Below, piece by piece: positions 34,799 through 41,449 of a stretch of 44,658 nucleotides of DNA (positions are counted from its first letter, which is position 1; each line of letters begins with the position of its first letter). The notes under the pieces are model-generated. The model did not search any database and was not told the origin of the DNA. It saw nothing but the letters and a program-made list of their open reading frames with translations. Origin of the DNA: Deltaproteobacteria bacterium (GTDB lineage: Bacteria > Myxococcota > Myxococcia > Myxococcales > JAHFDP01); the NCBI GenBank assembly GCA_023248955.1, contig JAHFDP010000028.1:1-44658 (forward strand). Direction: 5' to 3'. Made by a program: the position numbers and the translations under genes.

Positions 34799-35703
34799 GC
34801 GGGAATCTCCCGATCCAGGACCTCGGCGAGTTGTGCCACTTGCAGCGCGCCAAACGATTCGGAGAAGAGGTGCGGCACGCAAATTGGCGGGCGACCCAAC
34901 TCGGTGCGCATTTTTTCCAAGTAGAAAGCCGACAGCGCCGCGCGATCTTCGTAAGCGCGCGCCGCACGAGCAGCGATTTCCAAATTCGGATCCTGATCTT
35001 TTTTCAGAGACGAAATCGCGGCCTCCGAAAATCGCGACGGGAAAAAAGCGTTCAAAAAATCTGGCCCGCGCGCCATGCGAACGACCTTTCGCAACTGCGC
35101 TGCCAAATCCACCGCTTCATTCACCGGCATCTCCTCCGGCAACGCGACCAAGCTCACAGCCGAGCGCCGCGCATCCTCCAAGAGCGCTTGCATGGCCCGC
35201 ATGTCGCGCGCCAGCGGTCCTTCGTTCACCAATTCCAGAATCGTGCTCGGTGTGCTGAGGAGTGAGAGCGCATGCCCTGTGGCTGGCGCATCGAGCACGA
35301 CCAGATCAAATCGGTCGTCCTGGAGCGCGTGCCAGCAGACTTTGCCGAGCATCACGATCTCCGACAACGACGGCACCGCGCGCAGAAAATAACGAACCAT
35401 GCGGTTCTCGAAAACCGCGCTGTAGATGGCGCGGAACTTGAGAACCATTAGCGCATATTCACGCATCGCTTCGTTAGGGCGCACATGAACGGACGAAATA
35501 CGGGGGGTGATCAATCCAACTTCCGCGCCCGACGGACGCGTGCCAAACAAGGCCGGCATTCGCTCGCGCGCGCTGAGCTCGCAAATCAGAACGCGGCGAC
35601 CGCGCGATCCGGCGACCGTGGCCAGCGCGGCGGCAACCGTGGATTTACCGACCCCGCCCTTGCCGGTAACCACGAGAAGTCGACGCGCGAAAAGGTCGGA
35701 CAC
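34795..35703 (-). CDS. ArsA/Get3-like ATPase, first of a tandem pair
   Basis: This 302-residue P-loop ATPase begins with an intact deviant Walker A, VVTGKGGVGKSTVAAALA (signature lysine K15, Walker lysine K20). It has LVVLDAPATGHALSLL in the switch II position and a C-terminal VPHLFSES segment. Members of the family use ATP-driven dimer changes to move metalloids, tail-anchored proteins or other clients. The product lacks the second half present in duplicated ArsA, so it should dimerise, possibly with the next gene's product. It starts at GTG 35703 and heads the - strand block. Confidence 0.9.
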   Translation of the reverse strand: MSDLFARRLLVVTGKGGVGKSTVAAALATVAGSRGRRVLICELSARERMPALFGTRPSGAEVGLITPRISSVHVRPNEAMREYALMVLKFRAIYSAVFENRMVRYFLRAVPSLSEIVMLGKVCWHALQDDRFDLVVLDAPATGHALSLLSTPSTILELVNEGPLARDMRAMQALLEDARRSAVSLVALPEEMPVNEAVDLAAQLRKVVRMARGPDFLNAFFPSRFSEAAISSLKKDQDPNLEIAARAARAYEDRAALSAFYLEKMRTELGRPPICVPHLFSESFGALQVAQLAEVLDREIPA

Positions 35704-35783
35704 CGCGCGAGATTAGCATTGACGCAAGCGGGATTCGTTATTGAACAAAGCTCGCGCGCCCACCTTGAATTGGCTAGGCGCAA

Positions 35784-36107
35784 ATGCCATTCCCGTCCCC
35801 CATGAGCACAGCACAAGACAATTCTCTCCTCAAGAAAATGCTTTCCACCGGCGAAGAACAAATGGGCAAGTTCGCCACGCAGCTACTTTCCAACGAGAAG
35901 TTCATGACGGCGCTTGGCCGCGCGATGTCGGGCGCGCGCGAAGTCAAAGACACCATCGAGCGCGGCGTTCAGGCTTCGTTGGGCGCGATGAACATTCCGT
36001 CGTCAGCAGACGTGCGCAAGCTCTCGGACAAAGTCGAAGAACTCGAGCGCATTTTTGAGGGGCTGTCGAAAAAAATCGACGGGCTCCGCACCAACAACAA
36101 GAGCTAA
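35784..36107 (+). CDS. Small phasin-like coiled-coil protein
   Basis: This 107-residue protein has no signal peptide. It has a helical N-terminal half (NSLLKKMLSTGEEQMGKFATQLLSNEKFM) and a C-terminal coiled coil, SSADVRKLSDKVEELERIFEGLSKKIDGLRTNN. The pattern resembles phasin-type or PhaF-like granule proteins that coat polyhydroxyalkanoate granules, and the next gene is a PHA regulator. The assignment is by size, coiled coil and context only. ATG 35784 has a nearby AGG; ATG 35802 (MSTAQ) is an equally possible start. Its stop codon directly abuts that of phaR. Confidence 0.72.
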   Translation: MPFPSPMSTAQDNSLLKKMLSTGEEQMGKFATQLLSNEKFMTALGRAMSGAREVKDTIERGVQASLGAMNIPSSADVRKLSDKVEELERIFEGLSKKIDGLRTNNKS

Positions 36108-36722
36108 CTACTTCAGCTCGTCGATCTTCTTTTCCAGCTCCTGGAGCCGCTCCGAGAGGCGCGACAGTTCGCCCTTCATCTGTGGCACGCCCGGCAGTCC
36201 GCCGACGAGATCCACGCCAGTCCGCACGCCTTCGTCGATCCGTTTCTGAAACTCCTCGATCGATCGCTGCGCGTTGGCGAGCAGCTCGCTTACATCGGGC
36301 CGGCCCTCCGTACGCTTGAACAGGCGCCCGATTCGCTGCTCGGCGCCTTCGCGCAAGGACGACACCTTACCGACGACGCCTCCGGCCACTTCAGTCAGCC
36401 GCTCGCGCCGCTCATCGATAAACCCGCTCACCGAATCCGTGCCGTGGCGAATGATGCCGCGAAGCACACTCAACGGCATGTGCGATTTCTTTTTCTCTTC
36501 TTCGAAAATAATCTGCGCCAACGTGACCGACGTTAAATCTTCCTTGGTGCGGTTATCGATGACCTTGACCTCGGCGCCGCTCTTAATCATCCCGGCAATT
36601 TCGTCGAGCGTCACGTACCGGCTCTCGATGGTGTCGTAGAGCTTGCGGTTGGTGTAGCGCTTGATGACCGTTGGTTCGGTCCGTTGCCCTGGAACCACGC
36701 TAGCGATTTCCTGCTCGATCAT
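36108..36722 (-). CDS. phaR: Polyhydroxyalkanoate synthesis regulator PhaR-like DNA-binding protein
   Basis: The N-terminal segment at about 19-46, with IKRYTNRKLYDT and SRYVTLDEI, is the hallmark DNA-binding domain of PHA accumulation regulators, which repress phasin genes and bind PHA granules. The rest of the 204 residues is mostly helical and ends in a coiled coil (LSRLSERLQELEKKIDELK) like that of the convergent neighbour. ATG 36722 follows a GGAG site; an in-frame start at 36746 is less likely. No PHA synthase gene is in the window. Confidence 0.88.
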   Translation of the reverse strand: MIEQEIASVVPGQRTEPTVIKRYTNRKLYDTIESRYVTLDEIAGMIKSGAEVKVIDNRTKEDLTSVTLAQIIFEEEKKKSHMPLSVLRGIIRHGTDSVSGFIDERRERLTEVAGGVVGKVSSLREGAEQRIGRLFKRTEGRPDVSELLANAQRSIEEFQKRIDEGVRTGVDLVGGLPGVPQMKGELSRLSERLQELEKKIDELK

Positions 36723-36784
36723 GAGAACTCCGCCCCCGATGTTCATGACGCAACGCGCCGTACCTTTCGATTCTTGCGGCCGAT

Positions 36785-36815
36785 TTGCAAGTTGTCAAGC
36801 AGAGGACCTTATAAT
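36785..36815 (+). promoter_or_regulatory. Candidate promoter of the zinc-ribbon gene
   Basis: TATAAT (36810-36815) is preceded at 19 bp by TTGCAA (36785-36790). Transcription would start near 36822, only a few bases before the GTG at 36828, which would give an almost leaderless mRNA. The phaR promoter should lie in the same 105-bp divergent gap (36723-36827), but I cannot locate it. Confidence 0.35.
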
Positions 36816-36827
36816 CCCGAACCAACC

Positions 36828-38135
36828 GTGATCGTTCAATGCGCGAGCTGCCAAGCGAAGTTTAAGATCGCCGACGATCGGGTGACCGAGCGTGGAGTGC
36901 GCGTTCGCTGCACGCGCTGTTCGGCGATTTTTGTGGCCCGAAAACAAAACGAATCTGCTTCTGAGCTCGACGCGCGTTGGCAGCCCGCTGTCGATGCACC
37001 AAAAGTTGTCGCCGCACCACATGTTCCGACCCCCACCAATTTGCGCCGACGTGCAGCCAAGCGCGATCCGTTCGGATTCGATGCACTGCTCGAAGACATC
37101 GCAGCGGACGCCGACACTTCGCATCCGGCATCACAAACAGGCGCCGCATCAACGACGTTTTCTAAGCTCGCTCCATTGCCACCGCCCCCGATTTTCAATA
37201 CCTCGACGATCGCCCTCCCGCCGGAGCTAGATCTCGATTTTGGTTCGAGCGCGCCGGAACCGCCTGCGGCGACTCCCACCAGGATCGCGCAGGAGATGGC
37301 CGCGCCACTACCCGAACAAGTAGCCGAACCAGAAGCCCAGGAGCCGCCACCGCCAAGCGTTCCCGCAGAAACCGCGCAAGAATCGCCGCCGGAGACCCAT
37401 GCGACCGCGGCGGAGGCACCGCCAAGCCAGGAACCAGAAATCGAATCGTTCGATGTGGAAGTAGAAAACGCTGCGGACGATGTTGCGGAGGCGAAGGCCG
37501 AAACCGCAGTACCGCAACCTGCGCCAACGCAAGCGCCCATGCAGACAATGTCACAGGCGCCGTCAGCCACACCGCGAACGACGACGAGCAAAACAGCAGA
37601 AGCAGCGATGTTGCATTCGCGGCGGCAACAGATCGGTGCGGCGCTCAGTGCGGTCACCAGTTTGTTCGTGATGGTGGGAACATTCGTTGCGCTAAGCATG
37701 CAACAGGGCACGTTCAATCCGCTCGGCGCGCTGGGATTCTCCGACTCCGGGCTCGTGGCACATCAGGTAGTGAGCGGAACTTACACAACGGTGTCGGGCC
37801 GTAACGTTTTCTATGTGCGCGGCAACATCGTCAACGAGCAGGGGCACGCGACCCGCGATCCGGTTCACGTTCATGTGGAGTTGACCAACAGCGATGGCGT
37901 CATTGGTCACGCTGAAACCATCGCCGGCGCCGACGCCACGCCCGAACAGGTGCACGCCTTGGCCGATGCGACCGCCGACGATGCATTCGCCAAGCAGCTG
38001 GTCGCGCGCGCGCAAACCACGCACATCGCCGACCGCGCCAACGCACCTTTCTTCGCGCTCTTTTTTGATTACCCCGGGGATCTCTCGGGGCAGCGCCTGC
38101 GAATTACCGCGGCGGAAGAGCCTGCCATTCCTTAA
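36828..38135 (+). CDS. Zinc-ribbon membrane protein (MJ0042-type finger, DUF3426-like)
   Basis: The 435-residue protein opens with a zinc ribbon, C5-A-S-C8 and C28-T-R-C31, of the MJ0042 type (VQCASCQAKFKIADDR). A long Pro/Ala/Glu-rich disordered region (about 60-255) follows, then one membrane segment (about 268-292, AALSAVTSLFVMVGTFVAL) and a C-terminal domain with VVSGTYTTVSGRNVFYVRGNIVNEQ, typical of DUF3426/FxLYD-like beta-domains. The finger should be cytoplasmic and the last domain periplasmic, so a sensor or scaffold role is plausible but unproven. The GTG start directly precedes the first cysteine. Its TAA abuts the tatA stop on the other strand. Confidence 0.85.
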   Translation: MIVQCASCQAKFKIADDRVTERGVRVRCTRCSAIFVARKQNESASELDARWQPAVDAPKVVAAPHVPTPTNLRRRAAKRDPFGFDALLEDIAADADTSHPASQTGAASTTFSKLAPLPPPPIFNTSTIALPPELDLDFGSSAPEPPAATPTRIAQEMAAPLPEQVAEPEAQEPPPPSVPAETAQESPPETHATAAEAPPSQEPEIESFDVEVENAADDVAEAKAETAVPQPAPTQAPMQTMSQAPSATPRTTTSKTAEAAMLHSRRQQIGAALSAVTSLFVMVGTFVALSMQQGTFNPLGALGFSDSGLVAHQVVSGTYTTVSGRNVFYVRGNIVNEQGHATRDPVHVHVELTNSDGVIGHAETIAGADATPEQVHALADATADDAFAKQLVARAQTTHIADRANAPFFALFFDYPGDLSGQRLRITAAEEPAIP

Positions 38136-38315
38136 TCAAAGATCCTTGCTAGCCTCTCGCCGCGGCGTCACATCGATCTCGTTTTGCCCTCGCGCGGCGC
38201 GGCGAAACCCTTGCACCGTGCGGCCCAGTGCGTCGCCCAGAGCGGGTAAGCGGCCCGCGCCGAAAATCAGAACGACCACCACGAGAATCAACGTCAGCTC
38301 TGGAAAATCGATCAT
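38136..38315 (-). CDS. tatA: Sec-independent translocase protein TatA/TatE
   Basis: This is a 59-residue protein with an N-terminal membrane helix (about 6-18, ELTLILVVVVLIF), the invariant Phe-Gly hinge (IFGAGRLPALG, F18-G19) and an amphipathic helix DALGRTVQGFRRA. A short polar tail follows. These are the defining features of TatA, which oligomerises to form the twin-arginine pore. ATG 38315 is chosen because it begins at the helix. tatB and tatC are not adjacent; the gene is alone and convergent with the zinc-ribbon gene at zero spacing. Confidence 0.88.
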   Translation of the reverse strand: MIDFPELTLILVVVVLIFGAGRLPALGDALGRTVQGFRRAARGQNEIDVTPRREASKDL

Positions 38316-38353
38316 GGTCCAGAGATTTAGCACGCCCGTGCGATACTCCGAAC

Positions 38354-39112
38354 ATGCTCTCCCGCGGCCTTGGCCCGCCTTGGATCCGCACCGATCGCCC
38401 ACTCGTCTATGCGCACCGCGGCGTTAACGCCGAAGCACCGGAAAATACCGAGGCGGCATTTGCGCTGGCGGAAATCCGTGGCGCCGATGGCGTCGAGCTC
38501 GATGTCGTGCTGTGCGCAACCGGTGAAGCGGTGGTCTTTCATGACGAAACGTTGGCACGCATGACGGGCGCAATGGGACTGGTGCGCGAAACTTCCTTTT
38601 CCGAATTGCGGCGATTGCGCGCGGGCGGTGAGCGAATTCCCTTGCTCGAGGAAGCGTTGGAAAGCACGCCCCTGCTCGTGAACGTGGAGCTCAAATGCGA
38701 ACACGCGGCCGATGCTTTTCCTCTCGTGAAGGCCGCCGCGCGCGCCATCACTCGCGTTCATGCCGACGCGCGCGTTCTCTTTTCTTCGTTCCATCCGGTC
38801 GCGCTTTGGGCTGCCGCGCGCGTCGCACCCGCCATTGTGCGCGGCTTATTGTTCGAATCGCACGCGCCACTTCCGCTGCGTGCGGCGTGGGCCGCGCCAC
38901 TGGCGAGTGCGGTCCATCCGCAAGCTTCACAATGCGATGAAACTTCCGTCGAACGTTGGCGCGCGCGTGGCTATGCCGTTAATGCCTGGACCGTGAACGA
39001 CGACGCGGATTTGGATCGCCTCTGCCAAATCGGCGTGAGCGGTCTAATCACGGATCGCCCAGCGCGCGCGCGGGAAATCGCCGAGCGAACTAAAAATCCA
39101 GTCCCAGCTTAA
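38354..39112 (+). CDS. Glycerophosphodiester phosphodiesterase
   Basis: The enzyme hydrolyses glycerophosphodiesters to glycerol-3-phosphate and an alcohol. The 252-residue protein has the GDPD catalytic set: HRG (H21-R22) with PENT just after, the metal-binding pair in GVELDVVL (E48, D50) and the second catalytic histidine in VFHDETL (H63). Near the C-terminus are VNAWTVNDDADLDRLCQIGVSGLITDRP. There is no signal peptide, so it should be a cytoplasmic UgpQ-like enzyme. Its 3' end overlaps the convergent barrel-protein gene by 23 nt. Confidence 0.93.
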   Translation: MLSRGLGPPWIRTDRPLVYAHRGVNAEAPENTEAAFALAEIRGADGVELDVVLCATGEAVVFHDETLARMTGAMGLVRETSFSELRRLRAGGERIPLLEEALESTPLLVNVELKCEHAADAFPLVKAAARAITRVHADARVLFSSFHPVALWAAARVAPAIVRGLLFESHAPLPLRAAWAAPLASAVHPQASQCDETSVERWRARGYAVNAWTVNDDADLDRLCQIGVSGLITDRPARAREIAERTKNPVPA

Positions 39113-40055
39113 ATCCGGTTGAGAAGAGCGAGGTCGACACCGACTTCGGATCCTTATCCGCAATCGCGTTGGTCCCGGTGGCGTAGGAGATTTCAACCGC
39201 GGCAACGAGGACACCGTAGATCAACCGGATGCCGCCCTCCGGCCGCAGAAACGTCGTACTCGACATTTTGAGCGGATGAAAAACCGACTGTGACTCTTCC
39301 GGACCCGTGGAATTGGCACGACTCGGCTGCGTGTGGAACGGATCGAAATCGATCACGCCGCTGGCGGCATCGAGCAGCAGATAGGTGATGCCAACGTAGG
39401 GCGTCAGGTTGGCGATTCCGCCGAGGCTAAACGCTTTCGAGGCACCGAGATCAATTCCCACTATCGTGAGATCGAGACCCGGCGCGCCGACCAGTCGCGT
39501 ACCAAATCCACGCACCGCGAAATCGGGAATCGGGAGCGAGGCATAGCCTTCCGAAAGCGCCCACTTTCCGTTCACGGTCATCGCCACCATCGAGCTGTTC
39601 ACGATGTAGGCCGCGTCGCCGCCGAATTCGAACGAGAAGGGAAGCCCCTTGCGAATGTGCAACGTGGGCATCGCTAGGGACGTCGGTCCCGCGCCCCCCG
39701 TTGGATTTCCTTCCGTCACCCAATAGGGATTTCCCGCGCTGGTTTTCCCATTGCCGTGAACGAACGCGAAATCTATGGAGATGCCGTATTCAAATCCCGC
39801 TTGGCCAAGCGATTCCGCCGGCGAGAGCCAGTGCGGAATCATGGCCAGACCGAGCTCGGAAGCCAGGCGCGCAAAGCCTTCCTGCGAAGCCGGCGATCCC
39901 GGCCGCGCCGTCACGTCATTAGGGGTGTTGTCGCACTTGCTGCAAACTTTAATTTCGTCGACGTTGCCTAGGCGAAAGAGCTGAACATCGTTCGGCTCCG
40001 CGCGAGAAGCGGACGCCACGAGGAGCGTGACGAAACACCAGCGGGAGAGTCGCAT
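39090..40055 (-). CDS. Predicted outer-membrane beta-barrel protein
   Basis: This 321-residue protein has a signal peptide (about 1-19, LLVASASRA). It has alternating hydrophobic strands with aromatic girdles (FSFEFGGDAAYIV, LTPYVGITYLLLD, LVAAVEISYATG) and ends STGFKLGLDF, a terminal Phe after alternating residues as in outer-membrane barrels. A CSKC pair lies near residue 37-40 in the otherwise Cys-poor protein. I do not recognise a named family. It lies 60 nt downstream of the injection-system spike gene on the same strand and could be cotranscribed with it, though a functional link is unproven. Confidence 0.72.
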   Translation of the reverse strand: MRLSRWCFVTLLVASASRAEPNDVQLFRLGNVDEIKVCSKCDNTPNDVTARPGSPASQEGFARLASELGLAMIPHWLSPAESLGQAGFEYGISIDFAFVHGNGKTSAGNPYWVTEGNPTGGAGPTSLAMPTLHIRKGLPFSFEFGGDAAYIVNSSMVAMTVNGKWALSEGYASLPIPDFAVRGFGTRLVGAPGLDLTIVGIDLGASKAFSLGGIANLTPYVGITYLLLDAASGVIDFDPFHTQPSRANSTGPEESQSVFHPLKMSSTTFLRPEGGIRLIYGVLVAAVEISYATGTNAIADKDPKSVSTSLFSTGFKLGLDF

Positions 40056-40115
40056 CGCCTGGGAGGTAGCAGCCTTATTTGAGACGTGTCAACTTTTCAC
40101 GCCGGGTGGGCGCCA

Positions 40116-40805
40116 CTAGTTAATGTTCACCCGACTTGACTTAATGTTGAGTTGCGGTCCGGCCTTGAAATTCGCCTTCTCCTTCGCGGTCATCTCCAAG
40201 TCCGTCCCCACGTCGAGCTTGGCCGTCTTTTCGGTCTTCAGCTCAAACTCCTTGCACGTAATGCTGACCTTGCCGTTGGGCGCCTGAATTTCCACGTCGC
40301 CGACGTCGCACTGCAAAACGAACTTTTTTCCTTTGACGTCAAAGGTCATTCGCCGCTTTCCACTCTGATCGGCGATGACGATCTGCTCTTCGCCCTTCTT
40401 GTCGTCGAGCGCGATCGTGTGGCCCGACTTGGTGCGGATCATCCGCAGCGAATTGTCTTCGCGCGGCGCCTCCTTCATCGGCTTGTCCTTGCCGTTCCAG
40501 AGGGAGCCGATCACGTACGCGCGATTGGTCTCGCCGCGCTCAAAGGCCACCAGAACTTCGTCGTTCACCTCTGGAATCCAATAGAAGCCGCGATCAGGTC
40601 CCGCACTCGGTTGCGCGATGCGAATCCAATCGCTCTCCGGTTTTCCAGGCAAGCGCGGAAAGCAGACCTTCACGCGGCCAAGTTTCTGCTCATCCTTGTT
40701 GCTGGTCACCAGCGCCACCTCGACGCCGAACATCTTCGCGTCGCTCTGCGCAGGCGACTGGTGCGCTTCTTTCATCAAGGCATAAATGCTGTTGGCATCA
40801 CTCAT
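40116..40805 (-). CDS. eCIS spike/baseplate protein V (gpV/Vgr-like)
   Basis: The 229-residue protein matches phage gpV and eCIS Afp8/Pvc8 spike proteins. An N-terminal OB-fold is followed (about 30-110) by the diagnostic GRVKVCFPRLPGKPESDWIRIAQPSAGPDRGFYWIPEVNDEVLVAFERGETNRAYVIGSL. The second half is a repetitive beta-strand region (from about 125) that should form the trimeric spike helix. The spike sits at the tip of the tube and pierces the target membrane. A GGAGATTCC site precedes ATG 40805. It is the last eCIS gene here; no PAAR tip or gp25 gene follows. Confidence 0.9.
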   Translation of the reverse strand: MSDANSIYALMKEAHQSPAQSDAKMFGVEVALVTSNKDEQKLGRVKVCFPRLPGKPESDWIRIAQPSAGPDRGFYWIPEVNDEVLVAFERGETNRAYVIGSLWNGKDKPMKEAPREDNSLRMIRTKSGHTIALDDKKGEEQIVIADQSGKRRMTFDVKGKKFVLQCDVGDVEIQAPNGKVSITCKEFELKTEKTAKLDVGTDLEMTAKEKANFKAGPQLNIKSSRVNIN

Positions 40806-40821
40806 TTGGAATCTCCAATCG

Positions 40822-41448
40822 TTAGGCGAGCGGCGGAAGCGTGAGCAGCGTGCCCGGTTTCACATTCAACGGATCGGCAATTCCGTTGGCGTTCGCAATG
40901 CGCCGCCATTCACCGGGATCGCCGTACTCCTCGCCCGCGATCAAGGACAACGTCTCGCCCTGCTTGAGCGTGCGCCGCTTGGAGTGATCGGGCGACTGAT
41001 TGCCGTGCGGCCCTTCCGTTTGCTCCTGAGCGGTCTTGTATTCCTTGAACGCCATGGCGGCCGTCGCGCGGCACGGTTTCCCGTCGGAAAGAAACATCGT
41101 GAAGCGCAGCGTGATCTCCTCGACGATGCCCTTGAATTGAAAGCTGCCCCACTGAAATTGACAGAGCGGCGGCCGATGCTTGGTCACTTCGACGAGCGCC
41201 AGTTTCAAAAGGCGATCGGTGTGCGGCCGGCAATCTTTTTTCTCTTCGTAGGTGTCGAAAAAAAGATCCGCGGCGAGCGTCATGTTGTTGCCGCTCGTGA
41301 ATTCGATCTCCGGAGAATTGAGCCCCGGCGATTTGTGCGGCTCCCACTGCGTGCTTTTCCTGAGCGTGTATTCCTTTGGATTGAACAGCACCTCGATGGT
41401 TTCGTTTTTGTCGAGATTGATAATTTTCGCTTTTTCTAAATTGGCCAT
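40822..41448 (-). CDS. eCIS tube-end protein with LysM domain (Afp7/Pvc7-like)
   Basis: The 208-residue protein has an N-terminal CIS tube-initiator-type domain (about 1-150) containing EVLFNPKEYTLRKSTQWEPHKSPGLNSPEIEFTSG. A C-terminal LysM domain follows (about 158-205), with LKQGETLSLIAGEEYGDPGEWRRIANANGIADPLNVKPGTLLTLPP. In Afp and PVC particles such a protein joins the inner tube to the spike and baseplate. It is the same class as phage gp53-like tube proteins. The gene starts one base after the stop of the large protein and 16 nt before the spike gene. Confidence 0.9.
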   Translation of the reverse strand: MANLEKAKIINLDKNETIEVLFNPKEYTLRKSTQWEPHKSPGLNSPEIEFTSGNNMTLAADLFFDTYEEKKDCRPHTDRLLKLALVEVTKHRPPLCQFQWGSFQFKGIVEEITLRFTMFLSDGKPCRATAAMAFKEYKTAQEQTEGPHGNQSPDHSKRRTLKQGETLSLIAGEEYGDPGEWRRIANANGIADPLNVKPGTLLTLPPLA

Positions 41449-41449
41449 G

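Noticed and set aside
33677-35703. Arsenite-resistance (ars) operon
   Set aside because: The ATPases belong to the ArsA/Get3 family but no arsB, arsC, arsD or arsR gene is adjacent, so arsenite is an unlikely substrate.
35719-35746. Possible promoter TTGACG with a downstream -10 for the phasin-like gene
   Set aside because: The -35 is good, but no acceptable -10 hexamer lies at 16-18 bp (TTGAAC or TGAACA only).
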